This document shows, piece after piece, positions 36,670 to 48,500 of a stretch of 64,000 nucleotides of DNA (position 1 is its first letter; the number at the start of each line of letters is the position of its first letter). The stretch is taken from the NCBI GenBank assembly GCA_015680685.1, contig MNCI01004792.1, positions 398,558 through 462,557 on the forward strand. The letters are read 5' to 3'. Source of the stretch: Gnetum montanum. Taxonomy: Eukaryota; Streptophyta; Gnetopsida; Gnetales; Gnetaceae. The notes beneath the pieces were generated by a model. It saw nothing but the letters and a program-made list of their open reading frames with translations. It was not told the origin of the DNA and did no database searches. The position numbers and the translations under genes are program-made.

Positions 36670-38580
36670 GGGATGCTTTCTATCTATTAAGTCTTGGGTT
36701 AAGTGCATACATCCCAGACTCTTGTAGATCTGAGATTATTGGGCAACATCCCTTAGGATGGTCATATTGGCAGATCTCACATCCACCATCATTTTCTGTA
36801 TCCAAATCCACAACCTCATCAGTGATAGTCATTTTTCCCTTACACTTGTCACGTGCATGGCCTAAATCTCTCCACTTTTTCTTATCCTTGTGACTACTTC
36901 ATTCCTCCTTAGATTCCTCTACAATCTTTTGGACAGTTTCAATTTTACTATCTAAGGAGCTCCATATTTCATCTACCTTAGCCGATACTTCCATTGTTAG
37001 CTTTTGAAGCAGCAAGGTTTTTCTATTCACCAACTCTCCGAGAGGTGACTCATCCTCTTCATCATAGATTCTCACTCCCCTCTTTTGGAGGAAAGGATTG
37101 TGATTATATTCTTCCGTGTTTTCTCTTTTCTGTATCTCCCCTTCTTCTTTAGCTACTTACTCCAAAAATCGATGAATCTCATGGGATCTAAGTTCTAATA
37201 ATCTCCCTTGGGCATAAGTCCCAAGGGTTCTCCTAGTTTCATGTCTTAGCCCATCTATGAGGTGGTGTAGTTGATCCGTTGTGCATAGCCATGGCCTGGG
37301 CAACGATGTAGAAATGCATAATATTAGCCCATGGTAGCATCCAAGGGTTCATGAGTACCCTTCTTCCATCCTTGGATCTGCTTACGCAAGTTAGACACTT
37401 TGGAGTGTGTTTGGTATTTATCATTGAAGAGTTCTAACATTGTACTCCACCTTCTAATGGTTTTTGGCTCTAAGGACAAATACCAACTTTTATCCTAGGA
37501 AACAACATTAATTTCTGCCACTCATTTTCAATATTTTGCAAGGTGCAAGCATCATGAAATTCCTGTAAATGGTTATGTGGATCAGTGTTGTATCCCCCTT
37601 CGAAGCGTGGGATATTGTTCATATCTAGTCTCTTAATCTAGCTATCTTTCTGATGCCTTGTGGGTATTCTCACTACCTCCATAATGTCTAACATACTGTA
37701 GGTCACAAGTAGGGGTTCATCATGATCATCTCTCTCATGAAGTCTATGATGCCTACATGGTTCCCTACTTTCCCTTCTTTCATGCCTTGATTCTCTCAAA
37801 TGCCCTCATCCTCGCTCTCGACTCTCTCGTTGAGGTCTCTCATTATTCTTACCCTTATCCTCACTGTTATGCTCTTGATCATTGCACCCTGATGTGGAAA
37901 GAGAGGGTGAATGATGTGATGAAGGGAAAGAGAAAGGAGAACCATATCCATGATGATGTTTCTTACCTTCTCTTGGATGGCTATGGCCCCAATCATGATG
38001 ATTATCAGAATACCTGTCCTTGTCATGTGTTTTTGTTCCCTTAGTGAACACCTGGTGTTCATGGGGATTAGAACCAAGGTTGTGTATCATGGAGCGTAGG
38101 TTCTGATACCCCAGGAGGGGAAACATCATTTGATGGAGAACCTATTATAATTGGTTCACCATCTCCAATTTTGCTTAGGACATGCAGGACCCCTTTGCCC
38201 TTCAACAATGTATGTTGGCTCTCCTGCCTTGAGTACCTTAGACATTGTGCTATGGTGGGATGGTAATCCATTGTGTCAAAATCACCTACAAAATATTCAG
38301 TGTATAGCTACGTCATTCCTATTTGTGCAAGAGCATGAAGGAACACGTTAGGGACTGCCCAATCTGGAGGTAACACTATGTTATCTTGCAAATCTCTCCA
38401 ACACAATTGTTCATCCTAATGGAGGATAAATGTAAAATTGGGTGTATACTCATCAGGATGAGTATGTACCACCTAATACTGTTGAGGAACTAGTGGATTT
38501 TGCTTATGTGTTTGGTGTTGCCGACTATCTCTAGTGTGATCCCTAGGTGGTGAAGTGCTTTTGTTCGAAGAAGAAGACAT
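36670..38580 (-). pseudogene. A3 gag (upstream half)
   Basis: Starts MSSSSNKSTSPPRDHTRDSR and continues VVHTHPDEYTPNFTFIL and LCWRDLQDNIVLPPDWAVPNVF, closely matching A1. A charged S/H/R-rich linker lies at 38130-37800. The Gag core near 37530-37300 reads SWYLSLEPKTIRRWSTMLEL, NDKYQTHSKVSNLRKQIQGW and THEPLDATM. A zinc-knuckle-like CEICQYDHPKGCCPIISDLQ is at about 36770. The frame meets several stops, then is cut by T3 at 36670 and resumes at 21988. Product would be the particle protein of A3. Confidence 0.85.
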
Positions 38581-38705
38581 TGTTTCTTATTCGGTGTGCT
38601 GATTAACCATTATATATTTTTTGTTTAATTAACCCTAAGGTTTCATTTAATCTCCCAATGATGTGGATAATTTCCTATGTTCTACTTAGCACACAAAAAA
38701 CTTAG

Positions 38706-38723
38706 CCCCTGACAACGGCGCCA
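38706..38723 (-). other. A3 primer-binding site, tRNA-Asp
   Basis: Minus strand TGGCGCCGTTGTCAGGGG, one base inside the LTR end. It complements the 3' end of plant tRNA-Asp (…CCCCGGCAACGGCGCCA) at all but two positions. tRNA-Asp priming is usual in the Athila/Tat branch. Confidence 0.85.
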
Positions 38724-38724
38724 A

Positions 38725-39522
38725 TGATGAGTGGTGAGGTACGCCTACACTCAACCATACGAATACAAGAGTTACACGCGTGATCTGGTCGAACACCATA
38801 GACTAAGTGCCTACACGCCTCATGGAACACTTAAGGTTCATCGTTTATTATCTTCCTAGACTTACTTGTATTTGTTATAGTTGTATGGTTAAGTAAGTCT
38901 GAGGTATATGATTTTTATGTATTTTTGATTTTTATCTCCTATGCTAAAAAGGTGAAGAGTGAAGAGACTAATTAACTAAATTTACCTAACTAAGTCTTAA
39001 TTAACCTAGCATCAGTATCCATTCCCACTTACCATTCATACCTTGAACCAATGCAACCTTGGTTACCAAATGCTATTCATTACTAGGATCACCAAGCGTA
39101 ATGCACATGCTCGAAGCAGTCGTACTGAATGCACTTAACAATGGAAGAAGGGTTGAGAGAGATTTAATTAACTAATAAAGCATTTAAATGATAAACAATA
39201 AATAACAATAAGTAAAGTCCTATCTAGCTTAGTCCATGCGCTGCAAGGTTTATCCAAGAAGTTTGTTTTTATTTCTGTACACAATCTTGTGTTCAGGTAC
39301 AATATTTGCTCGAATAAAGATCCATTCGCTTTGGAGTTCCTACTGCGAGCACATGGAAATTATTCTATCTCTAGAGAGGTAAAAATACCAGAGTTTCACT
39401 ATGGTCTAGGCCTAGAATGAGAAATAAGGGAGAGCCACCTCTTATTTATAGACTTGGTGACACACTGCAATATCATGGGGGACGATGCAATATCGCGGCC
39501 CATGCGATATCGTGTCCCATCA
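38725..39522 (-). repeat. A3 5' LTR (start deleted)
   Basis: 798 bp homologous to 17834-18703. The last 193 bp on the plus strand (18704-18896 in the partner), which hold the true LTR start, are missing. The palindrome array is also shorter. The copy now ends ...CCCATCA directly against the intact target duplication ACGTT. Confidence 0.85.
39443..39450 (-). promoter_or_regulatory. TATA box of A3 5' LTR
   Basis: Minus-strand TATAAATA in CAAGTCTATAAATAAGAGG, identical in context to the 3' LTR box. Upstream U3 sequence is largely deleted here. Confidence 0.55.
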
Positions 39523-40110
39523 ACGTTGATGATGGGGCTGCCATGAATGTCATCCCTTTCCCTATTTTGGACAAGCTGGGTTTGGTCGACCAGATTAGAC
39601 CCACAACAATGTCATGCTTAAAGTCATTCAATGGGGCATAGGTTGTGGTAAAAGGCATGGTCCATATTGACTTCATGGCAGGGTACTAGTTCCCCACAAA
39701 TGCAACGTTCATCATGGTTGAAGAGATGCCCAAATTTAACCTAATCTTGGAAAGGTCATGGTTAGCATAACTTAGGGTTGTCTCTTCGCCCATCCATCAG
39801 GAAATCCTTCTACCCTATGTAGGAAGGGAGGTGGTACTCCATGGCGATGAGGTAGCAACACAAGCTATCAACAACATGGATATGGAATAAGGCTCAAAGG
39901 TTGTAACCTCTAAGAATGAAGCATCTGTCTTTGTAGACACTAACCGTTCAACAAGAGAACTACCTCAGCATGCAGGTTCAAAAAATGAAAACTCGTGGAC
40001 CGATTTTCCCTTCAAAGAAGAGGACAATGACATAGACGAAGGTCATAGCAAAGCATCCTGGCCTTACACCTCGCTCAATCCACGATGGATCAAGAAGCAA
40101 TTATGCATAG
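39523..40110 (+). pseudogene. T2 protease, continuation beyond A3
   Basis: Resumes the T2 frame directly: NVDDGAAMNVIPFPILDKLG with the aspartic protease catalytic residue, then MSCLKSFNGA, VVVKGMVHIDF, FPTNATFIMVEEMPKFNLIL and the C-terminal NPRWIKKQL followed by a stop at 40108. T3 and T4 end at the same residues. Three internal stops. A GTAGCT seen here in T3 and T4 may be the splice donor to pol; T2 has lost it. Confidence 0.85.
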
Positions 40111-40239
40111 CGTAGCAACTCCACTACTTCTTGCCCACTTTGCATCTTTTGTACATTTACCACCTTTTTCTTCATCCATCCTTCTATGCTAGGTACTAAT
40201 TAATCATTCTCTAAATCATTAGCATATCACTCCCTTATT

Positions 40240-40712
40240 ACACCATGGTCTAAAATGGCCTAAAACTACGCTACTACACCATGGCCTGAAATGGCCTAAA
40301 ACTACGCGACTACACCATGGCCCGAAATGGCCTAAAACTATGCTACTGCACCATGGCCTGAAATGGCCTAAAAATATTCTACCACACGATGGCCCAAAAT
40401 GGCCTAAAACTAGCGACGGCCCGACACAGCCTAAAACTATATTATGGCCTAAAATGGACTAAAACTAGCGATGGCCCAAAATGCCCTAAAACTAGCAATG
40501 GCCCGAAATGGCCTAAAACTATATTATGACCCGAAATGGCCTAAAACTAGTGATGGCCCGAAATTTCCTAAAACTAGAAGGGGCACAGAATGGCCTAAAA
40601 CTATATTATGGGCCAAAATGGCCTAAAACTAGCGATGGCCCAAAATGACCTAAAACTAGTAGGGGCCCGGAATGGCCTAAAATTAGCCATGGCCCAAAAT
40701 GACCTAAAACTA
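40240..40712 (+). repeat. 27-bp tandem repeats after T2 protease
   Basis: About seventeen copies of GGCCTAAAACTAGCGATGG plus CCCGAAAT, with decayed variants. Same unit and position as 30070-30365 in T3 but more copies. Separates the protease stop from the 3' end of the antisense ORF. Confidence 0.88.
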
Positions 40713-40852
40713 AAACATCAAAAAGAAAAAACATAACATAGCATAAAATCAATTTTCTTTCAAAATTTACTTCCTTCATTAAATGTTTTCCAATGTTTGG
40801 AAAAGTTTAACAAAAAATTCAAAATTTCAAAAACCCCATGCTGTCATGGGTT

Positions 40853-43800
40853 GTAATCATCCACATCATCTTTGCCTGCATCATTCACTCTAGCATCATT
40901 CCCTTCCACATCACCTTCCTCTACATTTACCTCATTTGCCTCTTCATTTTTGCACTCTATGGGCCCTACATCTTCATCTGGAACCTGCATTGTAAACGTG
41001 AAGTAGTTAGCTAGAGCAACACATGAAAGCTAGCTAGCATAAGCCTTTTCTATAGCTAAAAGTGACTAACCCAAGATGGCCTTGCATCCATTTTGAAGGG
41101 TATGTGATCCAAATCAAGCCTGAGGTAGTGCCAAACCTCCTCCCCCATTATATTTTCCCAATGCCTATCCCTTGGTTTAGCATCTACAACAACTTTCATA
41201 TTTTCAATTACCATTCATCTTGATGATCCCAGAGAAAATGAGGTGGTAGCGGTCTCACCTATGGGAAGATCCACTTCCCGTTTAGGAAATTTAGTGACCT
41301 TTACCTACTCCATGAACTTGTTATAGGCCTCAGAAGTGCCAATGGCATTTACAAATGCTTTATAAGTAAACACCTCCATAGAAGCATCCCTGTATAGTTT
41401 GTGGTAGGTGGCATGTTCCAGTTTATACATGTGTTTATTTTTTTTCTGGGACTACACCCACTCGTAAACTCTAGCACTATAATCCTTCCAATCTTGGTTC
41501 TTCTAGGCCAACAAGTCCATCTGCATCTGCTATTCTATGATTTCCCAGGTGGCTTCGTTCTTGTATCATATAACTGTCCAATATCCAGCATAATCTATCA
41601 TAGTCGTGCACTAATTTCCATAATTGGTATCATGGGTAATGAGGAATTCGCTCCTCAATTTGAGGTCTCCCACTTCAGCACTCAGTTCAGCCTTTTCTTT
41701 CTTAGCCTTCTAGACCTGTCTCCATAGGTCCTCATTGATGCACCTACACTCCCACAAGGAGTGAGCCAAGTGCAAAGCGTATTTTCTATCCTCATCGTAT
41801 ATGTGACGAGATACCTCTGCCACTTCAGGCGGGAATGTAGGCATGACACCAACCTTCAACGCCCGTGTCGGGTCCCATTTGAGTCAAGAGGCTATAACCA
41901 CATAAAGAACGCATCATTCACATTAGTGTAGCAAGGTTAGCAAACTCAAGAACCCTAGCGTAGCAACACAAAGAGCCTAGCATAGCTACTTTACTTACCC
42001 ATTTCAAGATCGACCTGTCTGAGACATTTCCTGTATGGCACGCTATCGGTGGCAGCAGGGGACAGATCTCCAACACTGTCTTGGCCACAAATGTTCTAGG
42101 CCACCTGATCCCTAGTTGTCATAGAGAATGACTTCCCAATAGCTTCTGGGGGATCTTGGGCTTGGGTGGTCTGGAAGATTTGGTAGAAGGCATAGTGCAC
42201 ATTGAAACGGGACTCCTGCTTCTTATGAAGTGCAACGATTTTAGTTTGTAGGCCCTTGCACAAATACCTAGCCTAGTTGTGAGAGCCCACTCTTCCATGA
42301 CCTCTTGCATCACCCAAGCTTGCTCAATCCCAATGATTTTTCCTTGGGAGAGTAGCTGGCGAAAAGTGCAAGCACGGAAGATGAGATAAACCTCATTGGT
42401 GGCTCCCAGCCTGACCTTCTTCATGCGGATCCCCTTTCACTCTTTTTCAATCCCTAGACACTCCTCAATGTTCTCCTTCTGATGGTTCACCTCTTTCTTG
42501 GTCTTTGACCCTATGGGGAGACCATCAGCAGGGACACCGAAAATGTCCACAAACAACTAGTCATTGATTTCAAGGATCACCTGCACACCGTGTACATGTG
42601 TCCAGAAGTGGTCTGCCTTGTTGAAAATGGAGTCTACTAGGGAGAGCATCTCAGTAGTGGGGACACTTGGATTCAGTGCCAGGAACAAATACATGAGCCC
42701 AACATCTTTAAGATGCTTGATCAGAGATTTCAAGGCCACACTGCATATCCAACATTGGCTCTCATCTACCTCCCCATACTTGAAGTAGATGTTGGCCTTT
42801 CATTTCCCAGTGGTTATCATCATCACCTCCTAGGATTTCTTAACCCCTATAGCAATTTTCATAAAATCAGTTAGCAAAAAAACATGAAAATACACAAAAA
42901 CACAAAAATGAAAAAAACAAGTTAGGCAAAGCATAACTAGCAAAAAGAAAATAGCAATGACACTCGAACATGTAGTAACTACTATTTAGCTTACTAGGTT
43001 TAAAAGGTGATGGGAATGGTAGAAGATTAACCAAGACATATTCAATAGTGATGATTTTAAAGGATGCCCATCCCTCATCCAACCAGCTGGACTCCTTGCA
43101 TCAGTTGTAGAGTCTGGGATACTAGGTTGGATAGGTTTAGTACTCACCCCTGCACTAGGCTATCACACCTACGCACATATTCTCAGTGGAAGAAAACTCT
43201 TGTAGTGCCATCTGTCATAAGGTCAACACATCCATATCACCATGAAGCCCTTCCTCATTGATAAAAAATATAGTAACAAAAAAAACACTATTAACATTCA
43301 ACTAGCATAGCAAATATTGCATAGCGCAGTAGAACATGGCTACAAAACTCACCAACCAACACTGTAGACAGTTCCTAGTTGGTTTTGAAAGCATGTTCTC
43401 ATATGACATGCAATAAACAGAGTGTTGTAGAGATGATAGCAATTATACTTGGGCATCTCCCAGATCTAGGCTAAACACCTCAAATTTCTAGGGCTCTGAT
43501 TGGATCCTTCTCCCTGCTCGTTGCTGATTTCCCCATCTATCAAAAATCTCAGAATATCCTTATTTGCCCCAAAAAACACTGTTAACATTCAGCTACCATA
43601 GAAAATATTTCATAGCACAGTAGAACATGGTTACAAAACTCACCCGCCAACACTGTAGATGGTTCCTGGTGGGTTTTGAAAGCACATTTCCATATGACAT
43701 GCAATAAATAGAGTGTTGTAGAGATGATAGAAATTATACTCAGGCATCTCCCAGATCTAGGCCAAACACCTCAAATTTCAGGAGCATTGACTAGATCCTT

Positions 43801-44719
43801 CTCCTTACCCACTGCTGATTTCCCCATCCATCAAAAATCTCATAATACCCTTATTTGCCCCAGGCAATAGGGTTTCTATTATGGCGGCCGCTACCTCCTT
43901 TGCCAGGTGTGAGCAAACGATCACACTAAAGCATTGGAGGAGGAATTGCAGGAACTCCTGTGCTCCCTCTGAGAACTAGATTTCCTGCTACCCCAGATGT
44001 GCATGGGGTGGAGAAACTTTGGCCATTGGTTTTCTCATGCAGCACAGGACTCCCACGATTTCGAGGATAATCAAGATTTGTCTTAGCGTCACCCTACACA
44101 ACACATTAGCAAATGTTAACATCATGTTCGAGTGAAATACACATATAGCATAGTAGAATTAGCATTTTAGCAAATAGCATACCACAATTCTCTTTATGCA
44201 CATAGCATAGAAAAAATACAAAGGCAATAGCATAGCAAAATTAACTTATCATAGCAACAATGCGATTAGTGCTAACAAAGCGATTAACATTACGCTGTGA
44301 TAGAACACGTGTTACACTGTCACATCACACATGACCAAACCCTCCTGAGGGTCCTACGCTATGCTATTTGCATGCCAAGTGCCTTGAATCATCCAAGCCT
44401 TATGGTAATGACAGCCATAGTGATGGTGGTCTAGGAAACTTTGCATGGAACCTTAGCATAGCTTCTATACACCCGCTACGGCCAAAATGGAAAAAGAGAT
44501 GGTGTAAAGGCCAAAAAAATGACAACATGATGAAAGAAAAACACAGATAGCTAAACAAAATCATAGAAACAAAAAAAAGAAAAATAGAAACAATAACAGA
44601 GGCATGAGAAAATAGAGGAAGCATAGTAGCCTACCAGGTCAATGGTGTCGCCCTAGGGTTTCCTTCACTTTATCGACCTTAGCGAGTGCCAAGTGTTTTC
44701 ATTCCTTCCTAGAAGCCAT
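40853..44719 (-). pseudogene. T2 antisense multi-exon ORF between protease and RT
   Basis: Lies opposite to T2 gag-pol. Exon 1 (44719-44636) begins MASRKE and ends at G|GTAGGCTACTATGC. A later exon (about 44095-43645) includes EGAQEFLQFLLQCFSVIVCS and LPGANKGIMRFLMDGEIS, with donor GTGAGTTTTG. It is followed by a duplicate of its 3' half. An exon near 42840-42120 contains FWTHVHGVQVILEIND and FVDIFGVPADGLPIGS, resembling a domain common in plant transposon-encoded ORF1-like proteins, then VYLIFRACTFRQLLSQGKI. An exon at 41880-41065 includes HLAHSLWECRCINEDL and a coiled-coil-like KKEKAELSAEVGDLKLRSEF. The last exon (40987-40853) is acidic and follows the acceptor TTTACAATGCAG. Homologues in T3 and T4 keep these splice sites. 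Stops show it is decayed. Function unknown. Confidence 0.7.
43280..43861. repeat. 291-bp tandem duplication carrying an exon of the T2 antisense ORF
   Basis: 43280-43570 and 43571-43861 are similar over their whole length, starting AACACTRTTAACATTCARCTA and ending CTTATTTGCCCC. Each holds coding sequence IWEMPxYNxYHLYNTLFIAC (minus strand) and the donor GTGAGTTTTG. Confidence 0.85.
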
Positions 44720-45064
44720 CGTCTTGCTTGTTGACTCTTTCCTCGTTACTACGTCGAATTTCCTTGCTCTATATTGGCTCAATCGCTCTGCACTCCGAAT
44801 GTGGGCTTTGCGCTTCGAATGTGGGATCTATGCTTCTATGGTGAAAATGACAAGTTTACCAGGGGTTAATCCCTATTTTAGAGTCGTAATGGTAAAAAGG
44901 AAACTTGTTATTCTCTCTCCCTTTTTAATGCAGAGTATGCCATGCAGTGTAGCATGCCCGCCACGACATGCTGGCACTGCTTGCATTAAAATAGGTGGGC
45001 TTGGATGAAAAGCCTTGACATGCTTTAGACTAGCCGTTTGCCTTCACAAATATATCTCCCTTAG

Positions 45065-45440
45065 GGGTTCGAAAAGATCTTAAACTAGCAATCCTAATGC
45101 ATAGTTCCAATCTAGTTAGCAGTCCGAAAAGATCCTAAACTAGTAGTTTTGACCCTTTTATGTGTTGGTAGTCTGCAATGACATTAAACTAATGGTTTCA
45201 CATTTTTACATTAGTAGTTTTGCATTTTTACAATAGTAGTTTTCCATTCTTCATGGTACCAATTTTGCATTTTTTACATCTAGGTAGTCTGCAAGAACGT
45301 TAAACTAATACTCTAACTTGTTGATAGTCTGCAAAGATGTTAAACTAGTAGCTTTTGCATTTTTACATGAGTAGTTTTACATTAGCATCTTTTCATTTTC
45401 ACTTCTAGGCGATCAGCCATGACGTTAAACTGGAAAACCT
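45065..45440 (+). repeat. T2 repeat array upstream of pol
   Basis: Irregular units with cores such as GATCTTAAACTAGCAATCC and GACATTAAACTAATGGTTT. Counterpart of 28565-28935 in T3, in the same orientation relative to pol. Confidence 0.75.
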
Positions 45441-45565
45441 TAAGCTTTCTATCATACTTTGCATTTATCTCGATTGTTCATATTTCATTGCTACTTTGAA
45501 AATTTTCACTATGCATAGTTACTATGAATAGGTACCTCTTGACTAGACTTTCATTTCGTTTTGGT

Positions 45566-48500
45566 AGGTTGAGCGAGGATGGAAATCCATCATGATCTCT
45601 CTTCACATTTAGCTTTAGCAGGTCCACATGGCAAACTCACAAGACAACTAAACCCAGATGTAATAGATTGGCCATCACCTGCAGTTAGCATCATAGCATC
45701 CTTAGAAGCATCCCCAAACTAGCCTGAGCATCTAGTCCAAACCCTAGATTTAGAGACTGGGGATGTAACTGAAGACCCTCTCATCAAAACGCCTATGAAC
45801 ACATCTAGGGGGGAAATAAAAACATTGAAACTTAGTTCCCTCCTAGATTCGTAGATGCACAAAGATGTAGCCAAAATTCTGCAAGATAACATTGAAGTCT
45901 TTACATGGTCATACATCGACATGCTGGGTTTAGCTTCAAGGTTGACATAGCAAAACATTGTTTTAGATCCACATATGAAACCAGCTACGCAGAAGGCTCG
46001 TAAGGTTAAACTAGAGATCGCATTGGCCATACAAGATGAAATCACCAAGCTATACCATGCTAGTTTCATCCGGGCAGTTGATTACTTGGAATGGGTGTCT
46101 AACATCATTGTAGTCTCTAAGAAAACAGGAGGAATACAAATTTTTATAGACTTCTAAGATCTGAACAAAGCAATGATCAAAGACGATTTTCCACTTCTGA
46201 GTATCGATCAAATCATTGACAATATAGCTGGTCATGCTTTGTTATCCTTCATGGATGGTTTCTCCGGCTACAACCAAATTTGCATTAACCCAGAGCATTA
46301 GTTAACAACAACCTTCATGACTGCATGGGTTACCTTTTATTATACTATGATGCCTTTCGAGCTCAAGAACACCAGAGAAATCTGCTAGCAAGCCATGACT
46401 CATATATTTAGTGACTACATCTTAGAAACGCTGAACGACTACGTGGATGACATAGCAGTGACATCTAAGGAAGTTGCAGATCATCCCAACGATCTAGGTG
46501 TAGTCCTCAAGTGTTGTCAAATGCATGATTTATGCCTCAATCCTAAAAAGTGTGTCTTTGGGGTGAGAATCAGATGCATGTTAGGGTTTGTAGTATTAGA
46601 GGCTGGAATACAAGAAGACCCTAACAAAGTCAAGGCTATCGTTAACCTAGCGCCACCTAAAAATCTTAAGGAATTGCATGGGTTACAAGGTAGAGTACAG
46701 TTCATCATAAGGTTTATAGCAAAACTGACTGACAAGTTATACCCCATGAAACATCTAATGAAGAAAGGGGTTAACTTCGAATGGACATCATAGTGCCAAC
46801 AAGCGTTTGATGATATGAAGAAAGACCTATTGCACCTCCCAACTATTTACCCATGACAGAGGGATAAGTCTTTCTTCATCTACCTTGCCACCTCGGATAT
46901 GTCTATCGAGGCACTATTATGTCAGAAACGAGGTGATGGTTCTGAGATACAAGTGTATTACCTAATTCATGCATTGATAGCATATGAAGCGAAATACAAC
47001 AAGGTGGAGAGAAATTTCCTTACCTTAGTGTTTGCATTGAAGAAGTGGAGACACTATTGGTTTCGTAGCAAAATTAACATTATTTGCAAGAGCAACATAC
47101 TCTAGTCTATCACAAAAAATTTGTATGAGACTAGTAGGATAGCCCAGTGGAAAGCAATAATAGTAGAATTTGATCTACACTATGTGAGCCAATCGTCGAT
47201 GAAAGGTCAAGCCATAGCAACGCAAATTACAACCTCATCCATCAATGACCAGGCGATCATAGACCCATAATTCCAAAATGAGTAGGTTAGCACTATCAAT
47301 GATGTCCCATTACATCTTGAAGCTACTTTGCATTTCAACGGCACCTCGACCACATGAGGGGGTAGTGCAGCTGATTTCATTATGTTCCCCTCTTGAGAAA
47401 TGCATCCTTTTACTTATCATTTTGCATTCCATTGTACAAAAAATGTGGTAGAGTACAAGGGGTTACTTAGGAGCCTCTTAGCTACCCAAGAATTAAGCAT
47501 ACAACACCTGGTGATTCACAGAGATTCACAACTAGTTGTGAATCAAGTCACTGAGGTCTACACCTACAAAGCTATGCACCTGCAACCCTACTACAACCTA
47601 GCAAAATAATTTCTCAAACAGTTTGCAACTACGAAAGTTCAATAGGTTCCATGCAATGAAAACACCATAGCAAATTCCTTGGCCATCATAGCATTAAATA
47701 TTCCATCACACCTATTCCCAAGTCTACCAAATTTGATTACCGAGTGTATGAAGACTATCACTCTATAGGGACACGTAGCCTCTGTGCCCACTGCAGATAC
47801 CCAAGAGTGGTATTCCAACACTAACACCTACCTGCAACATGGAGAGCCCCCAAGAAGATTGACATCTACCTAGAGAGATGCGATTCATATGTGATATGTG
47901 CCAATGATACAAAAATTTCATACATGTTTCACCTACAGAGCTGCATCCAACGTAGATCAGGTGGCCTTTCCAGTGATGAGGACTAGACCTCATAGGACCT
48001 ATCATGCCTAAGTCCTCTATAGGGCATAGCTTCATCATCATTGCCACTAAGTATTTTACTAAGTAGATGGAAGCTATCCCCCTAAGGAAGACTACATCTC
48101 AACAAGTTTTCCACTTCATCTTGGACAACATCATGATAAGGTTTGGGCTTCTTATGACTATTTTGACCGACAATGGGCCATAGTTTAGTAATACAGAAAC
48201 CCAAACCTTTTGCAGAAATCTTGGCATTAGGCAATCATTCTCCTCGCCATATTACCCATAGGAAAACAGACAAGTAGAGGCTACAAATAAGTCCATCATC
48301 AACTTGCTAAAAAAGATGCTTAACAACAGCAAGAGGCGATGGCATGAGCAAATCCTCTATGTGTTGTGGGCTTACAGGATAACATGAAGGACTATGATAG
48401 GTAAGACACCTTATAGTCTTATTTATGGATTTGAAGTAGTGTTACCTCTTGATTTACAGGTGCCATCACTCCAAATTATCCTATCGAATGTCGTGAGTGA

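Larger units (their letters stand above)
17834..39522 (-). mobile_element. A3: Athila-like LTR retrotransposon inserted in T2
   Basis: A 21.7-kb interval on the minus strand that itself contains T3 (21989-36669). Without T3 it is about 7.0 kb. The parts in element order are 5' LTR (39522-38725), tRNA-Asp primer site, gag, protease, about 1.7 kb without recognised domains, and 3' LTR (18896-17834). No reverse transcriptase or integrase was found, so it is a deletion derivative or non-autonomous element mobilised in trans. Target duplication ACATT/ACGTT and the split T2 protease confirm its limits. Confidence 0.8.

Noticed and set aside
38698-38725. A tRNA-Asp gene
   Set aside because: Only the 18 bases complementary to the tRNA 3' end are present, beside an LTR end; there is no cloverleaf, so it is a primer-binding site.
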